This document shows positions 34,473 to 46,016 of a stretch of 64,000 nucleotides of DNA, in pieces. The stretch's first letter is position 1. The number at the start of each line of letters is the position of its first letter. The position numbers and the translations under genes were made by a program. A model generated the notes under the pieces. That model was not told the DNA's origin. It was given only the letters and a program-made list of their open reading frames with translations, and did not search any database. The stretch is from an uncultured Gemmatimonadota bacterium (GTDB taxonomy: Bacteria > Gemmatimonadota > Gemmatimonadetes > Gemmatimonadales > Gemmatimonadaceae), in assembly GCA_903882745.1 (NCBI GenBank), contig CAIRYG010000012.1:1-64000 (forward strand), given 5' to 3'.

Positions 34473-35678
34473 GTGCGCCCCTACGAGGGCCGGCGGGTTC
34501 TCCTCGGCGTGACCGGGGGGATCGCGAGTTACAAGACGGCCTGGCTTGCGCGGCTCCTCGCGCAGGCCGGTGCCAAGGTGGACGTCGTCCTCACACGCTC
34601 CGCGCGTGAGTTCATCGGCGCCGTCACCTTTGAAGCCCTCACGGGGCGCCCCGTCCACACAGAACTGGTGGCCGAAGGGCATGCACTCGACCACATCAAG
34701 CTGGCGCGGTCCGCAGAACTCGTTGTCGTTGCGCCCGCAACGGCTGATTTTCTTGCGCGCGCCGCGGGTGGCCGCAGCGATGACCTCCTCACCGCCTGCC
34801 TGCTCGCGACCGACGCACCTGTGCTGCTCGTGCCCGCGATGAACGATCGCATGTGGGCGCACAAGCAGACGGGGGCCAACGTCAAGCATCTCCGCTCGCT
34901 CGGCTACACCGTGCTGGAGCCGGACGCCGGCGCGCTCGCGTCGCCGCAGGAAGGGAGCGGCCCCGGACGCATGCCGGAACCCGAGGCGATTTTTGCGCAT
35001 ATGGGGCGCATGCTCGAGACGCACGATCTGGCCGGCCGCACCGTGACCGTCACCGCGGGCCCCACGCGCGAGGCGCTAGATCCCGTGCGTTACCTCACCA
35101 ACCACAGCAGCGGCAAGATGGGCGTTGCCCTCGCGGCCGCGGCCTGGCGTCGCGGCGCAGAAGTGAAGCTCATCGCGGGGCCACTGAGCGTCGCAGTGCC
35201 GCAGGGCATTTGCGTGACGCACGTCGACAGCACCGACCAGATGGCTGCTGCCGTGCGCGCGGAGCTTCCCACGAGCGACGTGCTGATTATGGCAGCCGCC
35301 CCGGCAGACTTCCGACCGGCGTCCGTCGCCGATGCGAAGCTCAAGAAGGCGACACGCCCCGACGCCATCGCCCTCGATAACACCCTCGATATCCTGACGT
35401 CGACGCGCGACGCGCGGATGCCCGGGAGCGTCATCGTCGGGTTCGCGCTCGAGACCGACGACGTGATCGCCCACGCACAGGCAAAGCTGGCCTCCAAGGC
35501 GCTCGACCTGATCGTCGTGAACGATCAGCGCGAGGAAGGGGCAGGTTTCGGCGGCGACACGAATCGCGTCACCCTGCTCGCGCCGAACCAAGCGCCCGAG
35601 GAACTGGCACTCCTCCTCAAGACCGAGGTGGCCGACGCCATTCTTGATCGCGTCGGAGGCATTCTGCATGGACGCTAG
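34473..35678 (+). CDS. coaBC: Bifunctional CoaBC (PPC synthetase/decarboxylase)
   Basis: 401 residues from GTG 34473. It makes 4'-phosphopantetheine from phosphopantothenate and cysteine in coenzyme A synthesis. The decarboxylase half has GVTGGIASYKTAWLARLL, the His-containing 'HALDHIKLARSAE' and PAMNDRMW (the Asn-Met motif). The synthetase half has 'VTAGPTREALDPVRYLTNHSSGKMG' and 'KATRPDAIALDNTLDILT'. It overlaps the next gene by 11 bp. Confidence 0.96.
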   Translation: MRPYEGRRVLLGVTGGIASYKTAWLARLLAQAGAKVDVVLTRSAREFIGAVTFEALTGRPVHTELVAEGHALDHIKLARSAELVVVAPATADFLARAAGGRSDDLLTACLLATDAPVLLVPAMNDRMWAHKQTGANVKHLRSLGYTVLEPDAGALASPQEGSGPGRMPEPEAIFAHMGRMLETHDLAGRTVTVTAGPTREALDPVRYLTNHSSGKMGVALAAAAWRRGAEVKLIAGPLSVAVPQGICVTHVDSTDQMAAAVRAELPTSDVLIMAAAPADFRPASVADAKLKKATRPDAIALDNTLDILTSTRDARMPGSVIVGFALETDDVIAHAQAKLASKALDLIVVNDQREEGAGFGGDTNRVTLLAPNQAPEELALLLKTEVADAILDRVGGILHGR

Positions 35679-36717
35679 AGACCGCCTCCGGCAGTATCTC
35701 GAACAGCGCAAAGAGCTAGGGGAGAGCGAGTATGTCCTCGACTCGCTCAGTGTCGACGATGCCCTCAAGAGCTTGGGAATGCGTGGCGAGCTACCGCCCG
35801 CTCGTCCCTCGTCGGGCACGTCGTACGACGCCCCCGTTCAGCGCAGCAGCTCCCCGAACGCTCCGCCGAGTGCGGCACGGCAAGAGGCCGAGCGGCTCGC
35901 ACAGTCTGGTGATTGGCGTGAGGCACTGCGCGCCGTCGGCGCCGACCAGCCGGGCAGCAAGCCCGCCACTCCAGTCACCCCGAACGTGGCCGCCACACCG
36001 ACCCCTCCGTCCGACGCCAACGAACCACCCAAGGAGAAGGTCGGCCGCTATGAAATGCCGAAACCTCCCGTGGGCGGCTCGACCGCCGGGGAACCGGCCA
36101 AAGGCCTGGTCGTAGGCAGCTCGATGGGCGATATGATGGGGCCGCTCGCCCACCTCGACTCCTTGGACGCCGTCGCAAAAGCGATTGCGGCCTGCAAAGC
36201 CTGCGGACTCCACAGCACGGCGATCAACTCGGTGCCGGGCGAAGGAAACCCGAAGGCGGGCTTTGTCTGCGTTGGTGAGGCTCCTGGAGCCAGCGAGGAC
36301 GAGTCTGGCCTGCCATTTGTGGGCGCCGCCGGGCAGCTCCTCACCAAGATCCTCGAGGCGATCCAGCTCAAGCGCGAAGACGTCTTTATTTGCAACGTCC
36401 TCAAGCACCGCCCCCCGGGGAACCGGAACCCGGCGCTGGACGAAATCACGGCCTGCAGCCCCTTCCTGATGCGGCAGCTGGAGCTCCTCCAGCCCAAGGT
36501 CATTCTGGCGCTTGGGACCTTTGCCGCCCAGACGCTCCTGCAGACCAACACCCCAATGGGTAAATTGCGCGGACAGGTGCACCGCTTCCACGGGGTTCCC
36601 CTGATCGTGACCTATCACCCTGCAGCGCTCCTTCGGAATCCGAACTGGAAGCGCCCAACCTGGGAAGATGTCCAGCTCGCTCGGCGAATCTTCGATGGCG
36701 TCTCCGGATCGGTCTGA
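35668..36717 (+). CDS. Uracil-DNA glycosylase, family 4, with N-terminal extension
   Basis: 349 residues from ATG 35668, inside the coaBC end. The C-terminal ~200 residues are a family-4 UDG: CKACGLHSTAINSVPGEG (4Fe-4S Cys), 'GEAPGASEDESGLPFVGAAGQLL' (active-site motif), 'CNVLKHRPPGNRNPA' and TYHPAALLRNP. The first ~150 residues are a poorly conserved, Pro/Ala-rich linker with a short N-terminal helix, not seen in short family members. It removes uracil from DNA. The last 23 bp overlap dnaB. Confidence 0.92.
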   Translation: MDARDRLRQYLEQRKELGESEYVLDSLSVDDALKSLGMRGELPPARPSSGTSYDAPVQRSSSPNAPPSAARQEAERLAQSGDWREALRAVGADQPGSKPATPVTPNVAATPTPPSDANEPPKEKVGRYEMPKPPVGGSTAGEPAKGLVVGSSMGDMMGPLAHLDSLDAVAKAIAACKACGLHSTAINSVPGEGNPKAGFVCVGEAPGASEDESGLPFVGAAGQLLTKILEAIQLKREDVFICNVLKHRPPGNRNPALDEITACSPFLMRQLELLQPKVILALGTFAAQTLLQTNTPMGKLRGQVHRFHGVPLIVTYHPAALLRNPNWKRPTWEDVQLARRIFDGVSGSV

Positions 36718-38095
36718 TCCGTTCCGAGACAGGCGTCCTCCGTACTCGGAGGATGCTGAACAAGCAGTACTCGGTGCCATGCTGCTCGACGGCGACGCGA
36801 TCGTGCGCGCCCTCGAAATGGTGGACGAATCCATGTTCTACCGCGAAGGGCACCGCCGAATTTTCAAGGCGATGCTCGCGATCTCGCAGGGTGGGGCGGT
36901 GGTCGACCCGCTGACCCTCTCCAACGAGCTCGAAAAGCATGGCTCGCTCCAGGCGGCCGGCGGCAAGGACTACATCGGAGTCCTGCTGTACATCGTGCCG
37001 ACCGCGGCGAACATCGAGTACCACCTAAAGATTGTTCGCGAGAAAGCATTACGCCGCCGTCTCATCGAAGTCGCGCAAAGTCTCGTCACCGAAGCCCATG
37101 AATCTGCGGCCGATGCGGGTGAATTGATTGACCTGGCCGAGCATAAAATCTTTCAGGTCAGCCAGCAGCGCGGCTCGGATGGCTTTACGCGCATCAAGGA
37201 ATTGCTCTGGCCGGCGATGGAGCGAATTGAGTCGCTCCGAGAGGGCGGACCGCTCACGGGCGTGCCATCCGGATTCACCGAACTCGACGGCATGACGCTG
37301 GGCTTCCAGCCCTCCGACTTGGTCATCATCGCGGCCCGTCCGTCGATGGGAAAAACGGCCTTTGTCCTAAACGTTGCGCAATACGCCGCTGTCGAACGCA
37401 ATCTTCCGACTGCCATCTTCTCGCTGGAAATGAGTAAAGAGTCTCTCGTGATGCGTATGCTTGCCTCCGAGGGGTACATCGACGCCCAGCGCCTGCGCTC
37501 GGGCAAACTCACCAGCCAGGATCATTCCAATCTGGCCAAGGCCGCCGCATTGCTTGGGCAGGCCCCCATTTGGATCGACGACTCGCCCGGGCTCAGCCTG
37601 CTCGAGATTCGCTCGCGGTCGCGCCGACTCAAGTCGCAGCACGATCTCAAGATGATCATTATCGACTACCTGCAGCTCGTCACCGGGCCGCCAGGCGTCG
37701 AGAGCCGTCAGCAGGAAATCTCGCAGATCTCACGCTCGCTGAAGATCCTGGCCAAGGAGCTTCAGGTTCCCGTGCTCGCGCTGTCGCAGCTCTCGCGCGC
37801 ACCGGAACAACGCACCGGCGAGAACAAGCGTCCGCAGCTCTCCGACCTTCGCGAATCAGGCGCCATCGAGCAAGACGCCGATCTCGTGATGTTCATCTAC
37901 CGCCCCGAGTTCTACGAGCGGGCGGTGGACGAACAGGGAAATCCCAATAAGACCAGCGACGGTATTCCCCTTGAAGGGCTCGCCGAAATCATCGTCGGCA
38001 AACAGCGTAACGGTCCCACCGGAATTGCGCGCCTCAATTTCCGGAAACAGTTCACGCGCTTCGAGAACTACACCAACCGCGAACCGGGCCAGTAG
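36695..38095 (+). CDS. dnaB: Replicative DNA helicase DnaB
   Basis: 466 residues from ATG 36695 (MASPDRSDPFR), overlapping the UDG stop. The N-terminal domain has EDAEQAVLGAMLLD. The RecA-like helicase domain has Walker A in AARPSMGKTAFVLN (about 218) and Walker B in IIIDYLQLV, with 'ISRSLKILAKELQVPVLALSQL'. 'LSDLRESGAIEQDADLVMFIYR' is motif H4. It unwinds DNA ahead of the fork. Confidence 0.97.
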   Translation: MASPDRSDPFRDRRPPYSEDAEQAVLGAMLLDGDAIVRALEMVDESMFYREGHRRIFKAMLAISQGGAVVDPLTLSNELEKHGSLQAAGGKDYIGVLLYIVPTAANIEYHLKIVREKALRRRLIEVAQSLVTEAHESAADAGELIDLAEHKIFQVSQQRGSDGFTRIKELLWPAMERIESLREGGPLTGVPSGFTELDGMTLGFQPSDLVIIAARPSMGKTAFVLNVAQYAAVERNLPTAIFSLEMSKESLVMRMLASEGYIDAQRLRSGKLTSQDHSNLAKAAALLGQAPIWIDDSPGLSLLEIRSRSRRLKSQHDLKMIIIDYLQLVTGPPGVESRQQEISQISRSLKILAKELQVPVLALSQLSRAPEQRTGENKRPQLSDLRESGAIEQDADLVMFIYRPEFYERAVDEQGNPNKTSDGIPLEGLAEIIVGKQRNGPTGIARLNFRKQFTRFENYTNREPGQ

Positions 38096-38106
38096 GGACT
38101 CGCGCC

Positions 38107-39504
38107 GTGGCCGCTCGCATCAAGACGGTGTATCGCTGCACTGAGTGTGGCGCAGACTTCCCCAAGTGGTCGGGGAAGTGTGATGCCTGTGGTGAATGGA
38201 ATACACTCGGCGAAGAAGTCGCAGCACCGCGCTCGATCGAGGGTGGCGCCGCGCGTCGCAAGGCGGGCGCAGGCGCATTCGGGTCCGGTGGTGCCGTGGC
38301 CCCAACGCCGAAACTGCGTGATGTCGTCGGCGCCGAAGATCAACGCCTCCGCACCGGCCTCAACGAGTTCGATTTCGTGCTCGGCGGTGGCATCGTGCCC
38401 GGATCGATGGTCCTCGTCGGCGGTGAGCCTGGGATCGGGAAGTCCACCATCCTGCTGCAAGTCGCAGCCCAACTCGAAGGGATGGGCATTCGAACGCTGT
38501 ACGTGTCGGGTGAAGAGTCGCCGCTGCAGGTGAAGCTTCGCGCCGACCGGCTCGGCACGCACTCCGGAGAGGTCTCACTGCTTGGTGAGACGCTGCTGGA
38601 GACGATTCTCGCCACGGCCGCTGATCGCCAGCCGAATGTGATGATCGTCGATTCCATTCAGACGGTCTTCACGGGAGACCTCGAAGGCGCACCCGGCAAC
38701 GTGGGACAAGTACGCGAGTGCGCCGCCCGTCTGATGCGGTTCGCGAAAGAGAGCGGCACCGCGGTGTTCGTGGTCGGCCATGTGACGAAGGGTGGCGGCA
38801 TCGCTGGGCCAAAGACGCTCGAACACATCGTCGACACGGTGCTCTATTTTGAAGGGGAGGGCTCGCTCGATCATAGGGTGCTGCGTGCGACCAAGAATCG
38901 CTTTGGCTCCGTGGACGAGATCGGCGTCTTCAAAATGACAGAGCAGGGGCTAATCCCCGTCGAGAACCCGAGCGCGCTCTTCCTCGGTGACCGCGACGGC
39001 AATCACGCGAGCGGCAGCGCGGTCACCGCACTGCTCGAAGGGTCGCGACCGATGTTGCTCGAAGTGCAGGCACTCGCGGCCAAGGCGGGGTTCGGTACGC
39101 CGCAGCGCGTCGCCACCGGCTTTGACGGCCGCCGCCTCGCGCTCTTGCTCGCCGTGCTCGATAAACGCGCCGGCCTCTCGTTCGCGCAGCTCGACGTCTT
39201 TCTCAATGTCGTTGGCGGTGTACGCGTGCAAGAACCCGCCGGCGATCTCGCAGTGGCGGCGGCGCTCGCGAGCAGTGTCTACGACAAACCGCTCCCACGC
39301 GATGCCGTCTTTCTTGGCGAAGTGGGGCTCGGCGGCGAGATTCGCGCTGTGTCGCAGGTGGAGCGTCGCATTGCGGAGGCCGAGAAGATGGGAATGACCG
39401 TTGCCTATGTTGGCGAGCGGAGTGTTCCCAAGCGTGTCCCGAAGAATATTCGCGTCGAAGGCGTGCGCGACATTGGGGCACTTTTCCGCATGCTCTTCCG
39501 TTGA
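38107..39504 (+). CDS. radA: DNA repair protein RadA
   Basis: 465 residues from GTG 38107. The N-terminal zinc finger reads CTECGADFPKWSGKCDACGEW. The RecA-like core has Walker A in GGEPGIGKSTILLQ and the diagnostic KNRFG loop (TKNRFGSVDEIGVF), followed by a LonC-like domain (PAGDLAVAAALASSV). RadA acts in branch migration and recombination repair. dnaB-radA adjacency is common. Confidence 0.97.
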   Translation: MAARIKTVYRCTECGADFPKWSGKCDACGEWNTLGEEVAAPRSIEGGAARRKAGAGAFGSGGAVAPTPKLRDVVGAEDQRLRTGLNEFDFVLGGGIVPGSMVLVGGEPGIGKSTILLQVAAQLEGMGIRTLYVSGEESPLQVKLRADRLGTHSGEVSLLGETLLETILATAADRQPNVMIVDSIQTVFTGDLEGAPGNVGQVRECAARLMRFAKESGTAVFVVGHVTKGGGIAGPKTLEHIVDTVLYFEGEGSLDHRVLRATKNRFGSVDEIGVFKMTEQGLIPVENPSALFLGDRDGNHASGSAVTALLEGSRPMLLEVQALAAKAGFGTPQRVATGFDGRRLALLLAVLDKRAGLSFAQLDVFLNVVGGVRVQEPAGDLAVAAALASSVYDKPLPRDAVFLGEVGLGGEIRAVSQVERRIAEAEKMGMTVAYVGERSVPKRVPKNIRVEGVRDIGALFRMLFR

Positions 39505-39511
39505 GGACCAC

Positions 39512-40213
39512 ATGAGCGAGCGTGATGTGGGGGTCGTGATTGTCGCCGGAGGGAACAGCACCCGCACGCAGGCGGCTGGTGCTGGCGAGCTGAAGCAACT
39601 CCGGTGGGTTGCGGGTAAGCCGATGCTCCTGCATTCGCTGCAGACCTTCCAGGCGCGTTCCGATGTTGCGATGGTGGTCTGCGTGTTGCCGCAACGCTAC
39701 GCGGGGGATCCGCCCCCTTGGCTCTTTCAGTGCGATCTCGATCGCATGCTCATTGCCCCCGGCGGAAAGGTGCGCGCACAATCGGTCTTCAACGGGCTGG
39801 AGGACTTGCCCAGCGAATGTCGGTATGTGTTGATCCACGACGCCGCGCGTCCACTTGCCACGCCAGAGATGATCGACCGCGTGGTGCTCGAGGCGCGGAA
39901 GGGACATGGCGCGATCGCCGCCCTCCCCGTGGTCGACACGCTCAAGGAGGTCGATGCGGACGGGCGGATCGTGCGGACCGTGTCGCGCGAGAATCTCTGG
40001 CGGGCGCAAACCCCTCAGGGCTTTCCCCGTGAGGTGATTGTGCGAGCGCACCTCGACGCACGTGCCGCTGGTGTCGATGCCACCGATGATGCGGCGCTGT
40101 GCGAACGGATCGGCGTTCCGGTTGTTGTGGTTCGCGGAAGCGAGCGCGCGATGAAAGTCACCGAAGAGTCGGACTTCACGCGCGCCGAAGCACTATTTCC
40201 ACTCAGCGAATAG
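39512..40213 (+). CDS. ispD: 2-C-methyl-D-erythritol 4-phosphate cytidylyltransferase
   Basis: 233 residues from ATG 39512. It makes CDP-ME from MEP and CTP in the non-mevalonate isoprenoid pathway. The nucleotide-binding start is stretched, reading VAGGNSTRTQAAGAGELKQL where GxGxR...PKQ is usual, though the Arg and Lys are kept. The rest is standard: VLIHDAARPL, LWRAQTPQGFP, 'ATDDAALCE' and MKVTEESDF. Starts 8 bp after radA and ends 7 bp before tsaC. Confidence 0.93.
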   Translation: MSERDVGVVIVAGGNSTRTQAAGAGELKQLRWVAGKPMLLHSLQTFQARSDVAMVVCVLPQRYAGDPPPWLFQCDLDRMLIAPGGKVRAQSVFNGLEDLPSECRYVLIHDAARPLATPEMIDRVVLEARKGHGAIAALPVVDTLKEVDADGRIVRTVSRENLWRAQTPQGFPREVIVRAHLDARAAGVDATDDAALCERIGVPVVVVRGSERAMKVTEESDFTRAEALFPLSE

Positions 40214-40220
40214 CCGACCG

Positions 40221-40892
40221 ATGAACCGAGAACCCACCGGTATGCCATTCTGGTCGCCCCCGGAAGTCGAGGGGGCCATCAGTGCCGTGCTCGCGCAAAT
40301 CGAGCGCCACGGCGTCCTCGCATACCCCACGGAAACCGTGTACGGGTTCGGCGGTGGCATTGACCACGATTCAGTGGAGAAGCTCGTCGCCATCAAACGT
40401 CGTCCGCCAACCAAGCCATTTCTGCTGTTGATTTCTGACAGCTCGATGATCGAGCGGATGGGGCTGCACATGTCGCGCTCGGCGTCGATGCTCGCCGCAA
40501 AGCACTGGCCTGGTCCGCTCACGCTTGTGCTCAAGGGCGGCGAGGGCCGCATCTCACCGCGGCTCCGTGGTCCGGAGGGGGGTATCGGAGTCCGCTGGAC
40601 ATCGCACCCAGGACTGCAGCGGCTCATCAGTGCAATCGGCGACCCGCTGACCTCCACCAGCGCCAATCGCCCAGGGGTGCCTCCTGCCATGAAGGCCGCC
40701 GACGTGCTGACGCAATGGCCCAGTGAGATCGCGCGCGGTCAGTTGCTACTGCTGGACGGTGGTGAGTTAAGCGCCAGCGAGCCGAGCACGGTGGTGGACT
40801 GCACGTCCAAGCATATCCGAGTCATTCGGCCGGGTGCGATTTCCGCGGCGCAGCTTCGCGAGTCATACCCAGACATTGTGGGAGATCGCTAA
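40221..40892 (+). CDS. tsaC: L-threonylcarbamoyladenylate synthase (Sua5/YrdC family)
   Basis: 223 residues. It makes the precursor of the t6A modification of tRNA. 'AYPTETVYGFGGGIDHDSVEKL' and the KRRPPTKPFLLLI motif are family hallmarks; 'TSTSANRPGVPP' is the C-terminal nucleotide-site signature. It is shorter than the Sua5 two-domain form and closer to TsaC. Followed directly by the arginine-phosphatase-like gene, as in Bacillus ywlC-ywlE. Confidence 0.95.
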   Translation: MNREPTGMPFWSPPEVEGAISAVLAQIERHGVLAYPTETVYGFGGGIDHDSVEKLVAIKRRPPTKPFLLLISDSSMIERMGLHMSRSASMLAAKHWPGPLTLVLKGGEGRISPRLRGPEGGIGVRWTSHPGLQRLISAIGDPLTSTSANRPGVPPAMKAADVLTQWPSEIARGQLLLLDGGELSASEPSTVVDCTSKHIRVIRPGAISAAQLRESYPDIVGDR

Positions 40893-40893
40893 G

Positions 40894-41361
40894 GTGCAGC
40901 TGCTCCTTGTGTGCACCGGCAACACCTGTCGTAGCCCCCTCGCCGAGTTTATCGGTCGCGACATCGCGAGAGCTCGTGGGCTCAATATCGAGTGTGTGAG
41001 TGCTGGTACGAGCGCATGGGATGGCGCCACGGCTTCTGACGGCGCGCTCCTTGTCGGACTAGAGCGTGGACTGGATCTCGCTGCCCATGCATCGCGCACA
41101 CTCACCGCCGAGCTGATCGCGCAGGCCTCCCTCGTGCTCTGCATGGGGGCGCAGCATCTCGATCAGGTCAATGCGCTGGGCGGCAGCGGAAAGAGCTGGG
41201 TGCTGTCCGATTTTGCGCATGGGACCAATGCCCGACGCGGCGTGTCCGACCCGTTCGGCGCGGACCTCGCCACGTACCGCGCCACTGCCGACGAACTCGA
41301 GCAGCTGATGACAAAGGTGCTGGATCGCATCAGCGCGGAGCGTCACTCCGCCAGCAACTAG
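40894..41361 (+). CDS. Low-molecular-weight phosphatase, arginine-phosphatase-like (YwlE type)
   Basis: 155 residues from GTG 40894, one base after the tsaC stop. The active-site P-loop is CTGNTCRS (Cys nucleophile, Arg); the acid is in SDPFG near the C-terminus. The Thr after Asn in the loop is, from established work on Bacillus YwlE, the residue that distinguishes protein-arginine phosphatases from tyrosine phosphatases (usually Ile). The adjacency to tsaC is the same as in Bacillus. No McsB arginine kinase is in the window, so the substrate is not proven. It overlaps aroE by 1 bp. Confidence 0.85.
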   Translation: MQLLLVCTGNTCRSPLAEFIGRDIARARGLNIECVSAGTSAWDGATASDGALLVGLERGLDLAAHASRTLTAELIAQASLVLCMGAQHLDQVNALGGSGKSWVLSDFAHGTNARRGVSDPFGADLATYRATADELEQLMTKVLDRISAERHSASN

Positions 41362-42181
41362 TGGCGCTTCCAGGGCGGCTCGTCCTGCTGGGGCACCCGG
41401 TCGCGCACTCGTTGTCTCCGCTGTTTCAGAATGCGCTGCTGGCACGGGCGGGGATTTCGCTGCAATACGATGCGCTTGATGTCGCGCCGGAGGGTTTGCT
41501 GGCGGAACTCGAGGTGCTCCGTGCTGCTGGCGCCGCGGGCAATGTCACGGTGCCGCACAAAGAATCCATGGCCGCCGCCTGTGATTGGCTGACTCCTCTC
41601 GCACTGCGCGTTGGTGCGGTCAACACCTTCTGGACCGACGACGAGGCGCTCTTCGGAGACAATACCGACGTCGGCGGCTTCGTCGCCACCGTTCGCGCGC
41701 ATGCCCCACGTTTGCCCGATCACGCCAAGGTTGTGCTGCTCGGCGCTGGCGGATCAGCCTCCGCGGTGCTCGCGGCCTGCGAGGAGCTCGGGGTCGCGCG
41801 CGTGGATATCATTGCCCGCACCCAATCGCGTACCGAAGGGCTCGCGGCGCACTTTGCCGGTGTCGCGCATGTCGCGAGCGATCCGGCGGGCGCGCTCTCC
41901 AGGGCGGACCTGGTGGTGAATGCGACGCCGATTGGGCTCACAGACGATGCGATGCCGATTGCGCCCAGCCTGATCGGGCCGCAAGCGGCTGTGGTTGACC
42001 TGACGTACCGACGCGGCGAGACCCCATGGGTGCACGCCTGTAGGGCCCGCGGGCTGAACGCCACCGACGGTCTCACCATGCTCGTGGAGCAGGGAGCCCT
42101 CGCCTTCGACCGCTGGTTCGATCACGCGCTCTCCCCGCACGAGGTGCGGTCCGTGATCTGGAGTGCGATCGGAGAAAATCG

Positions 42182-42185
<4 letters not shown>
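41361..42185 (+). CDS. aroE: Shikimate dehydrogenase
   Basis: 274 residues from GTG 41361, sharing one base with the previous stop. It reduces 3-dehydroshikimate with NADPH. Substrate-site motifs: GHPVAHSLSPLFQNALL, 'GNVTVPHKESM' (catalytic Lys) and NTDVGGF. The NADP site is VLLGAGGSASAVLAA. Overlaps comF by 4 bp. Confidence 0.95.
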
Positions 42186-43979
<1,794 letters not shown>

Positions 43980-44000
43980 GCCCCCACCGGCACCCGACCA

Positions 44001-45200
44001 ATGGCAAAGCGGACCATCAGCGACCTCCGGAGTGACGAGCTCCGGGGGCGTCGTGCCCTTGTACGCGTGGACTTCAACGTCCCGCTCGACGGCACTTGCA
44101 TCACCGACGACACCCGAATTCGCGCGGCGATCCCGACCATCAAGGCGCTCATCGCCGGCGGTGCTCGGGTCGTGCTCCTGTCGCACCTCGGGCGCCCTAA
44201 GGCGAAGGTCGATCCGCAATATTCGCTCGCGCCGGTCGCGGCGCATCTTGCGAAGCTGCTCAACGCGCCCGTGCATTTCTGCGCGGAGACCGATTCCGAC
44301 ACGGCCGTTGCTGCAACGCAATCGCTCGAGGACGGTGAAGTGATCGTCATGGAGAACACGCGCTTTCTGCCCGGCGAGGAAAAGAACGACGAGGCGCTCA
44401 GCAAAGCATTCGCGCGCCTCGGAGATTTCTACGTGAACGATGCCTTCGGCACCGCGCATCGCGCGCATAGCAGCACCGCCGGCGTCGCGGCATTTCTGCG
44501 CCCTGCTGTTGCTGGCCTGCTCATGCAGAAGGAGCTCGACTACCTCGGTCACGCGCTCGAAAAGCCGAAGCGCCCATTTATTGCGATCCTCGGCGGCTCC
44601 AAGATTTCTGGTAAGATCGACGTCATTGAAGCGCTGCTACCGAAGGTCGATGGCATCCTGATCGGCGGAGCTATGGCGTGCACCTTTTTCGAAGCCATGG
44701 AATTCGAGACAGGCGAAAGCTTGGTCGAGGATGATCGCGTCGAAATGGCCGAAGACCTCATTGAGCGTGCCGGATTCCGCCTCACCCTCCCGCACGACGC
44801 GATGGTCGCGCCGAGTATTGAGGAAGCGTCGAGCGCGCACGCGGTGAAGCGCGATGCGATTCCCGAAGATGAGGCCATGCTCGATATCGGCCCCGACAGC
44901 GCCGCCAGTTACGCTCGGGCGATTCTTACGGCCAAGACCATTGTCTGGAACGGTCCGATGGGGGTGTTTGAAAAGCCTCCCCTTGACGCCGGCACCATGG
45001 CGGTTGCGCGAGCCATGGCCGAGGCAACGGCGAAGGGTGCCACGACGATTGTGGGCGGTGGAGACTCTGCCGCCGCGGTCGAGCAGGCAGGACTCTCCAA
45101 TCAGATGAGCCACGTCTCCACTGGCGGCGGCGCCTCGCTCGAGTTCCTCGAGGGAAAGAAACTTCCCGGCGTCGAATGTCTCGACGAGCAGGAGCGCTGA
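44001..45200 (+). CDS. pgk: Phosphoglycerate kinase
   Basis: 399 residues. Signatures [13 protein letters not shown] (start), [11 protein letters not shown], '[14 protein letters not shown]' and '[13 protein letters not shown]' (nucleotide site) are intact. Catalyses ATP formation from 1,3-BPG. The stop overlaps the tpiA start (TGATG). Confidence 0.98.
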   Translation: MAKRTISDLRSDELRGRRALVRVDFNVPLDGTCITDDTRIRAAIPTIKALIAGGARVVLLSHLGRPKAKVDPQYSLAPVAAHLAKLLNAPVHFCAETDSDTAVAATQSLEDGEVIVMENTRFLPGEEKNDEALSKAFARLGDFYVNDAFGTAHRAHSSTAGVAAFLRPAVAGLLMQKELDYLGHALEKPKRPFIAILGGSKISGKIDVIEALLPKVDGILIGGAMACTFFEAMEFETGESLVEDDRVEMAEDLIERAGFRLTLPHDAMVAPSIEEASSAHAVKRDAIPEDEAMLDIGPDSAASYARAILTAKTIVWNGPMGVFEKPPLDAGTMAVARAMAEATAKGATTIVGGGDSAAAVEQAGLSNQMSHVSTGGGASLEFLEGKKLPGVECLDEQER

Positions 45201-45949
45201 TGCGACATCCCGTGTTCGCGGCGAACTGGAAAATGAATCAGGCGCCGGCCGATGCCAAAGCATTCCTGAAGCAGTTCATGGCCAGCTATCCGCGGCAGCA
45301 GGACCGTCAGGTGTTGTTCTTCCCGCCGGCGCTGTCGGTAAGCGTCGTGGTGGACGCCACCAAGGATCGCCCCGACATCGCAGTCGGTGTTCAGAACATT
45401 CACTGGGAGGACGCGGGCGCGTTCACCGGGGAGACGTCTGCACCCATGTCCCGCGCCGCCGGGGCCCGCTTCGTTTTGGTCGGACACTCCGAGCGTCGTC
45501 ACGTGTTCGGCGAGACCGAGGAACAGACGAGCCTGAAGGTCGCGGCCGCCTTTCGCGCAGGACTTGTCCCAATGATTTGCGTTGGGGAGACCCTCGCACA
45601 GCGCGAATCAGGCGACACGAATGCCGTGATTATTCGGCAGCTGCGCGCCGCGCTGGCGACATTGGCCCCCAACCAGGTGGCCAACTGCATGGTGGCGTAC
45701 GAGCCCGTATGGGCAATCGGGACAGGGAAAACCGCGACCCCCGACGACGCCGCGACGGCGCATCGCGCCCTGAGGCTCGAGCTCAAGGGGCTCACCAATG
45801 ATCGGGAAGAGGCGGTGCCTATTCTCTACGGCGGCAGCGTAAATCGCGGGAACGCCGGCGTGTTGCTGGCCGCGGGGGATGTGGACGGGCTCTTAGTCGG
45901 TGGTGCCAGCCTCGAAGCCGATGGCTGGTCGGGGCTCGTCCGGACTTGA
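45200..45949 (+). CDS. tpiA: Triosephosphate isomerase
   Basis: 249 residues from ATG 45200, coupled to pgk by TGATG. Catalytic residues are visible: Lys in FAANWKMN, His in GHSERRHVF, Glu in AYEPVWAIGTGK. The phosphate loop is 'YGGSVNRGN'. Converts DHAP and G3P. Confidence 0.98.
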   Translation: MRHPVFAANWKMNQAPADAKAFLKQFMASYPRQQDRQVLFFPPALSVSVVVDATKDRPDIAVGVQNIHWEDAGAFTGETSAPMSRAAGARFVLVGHSERRHVFGETEEQTSLKVAAAFRAGLVPMICVGETLAQRESGDTNAVIIRQLRAALATLAPNQVANCMVAYEPVWAIGTGKTATPDDAATAHRALRLELKGLTNDREEAVPILYGGSVNRGNAGVLLAAGDVDGLLVGGASLEADGWSGLVRT

Positions 45950-45974
45950 TACGCTGTGCTAAGTCTGCTATTCT
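45946..45974 (+). promoter_or_regulatory. Sigma-70-type promoter for secG-carA
   Basis: TTGATA (45946-45951), 17-bp spacer, TATTCT (45969-45974), 42 bp before secG. The -35 overlaps the tpiA stop. Confidence 0.65.
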
Positions 45975-46016
45975 TCTAGGCTTGCCTCTTTTCGACAGAC
46001 CCTCGTTGAATCCGCG

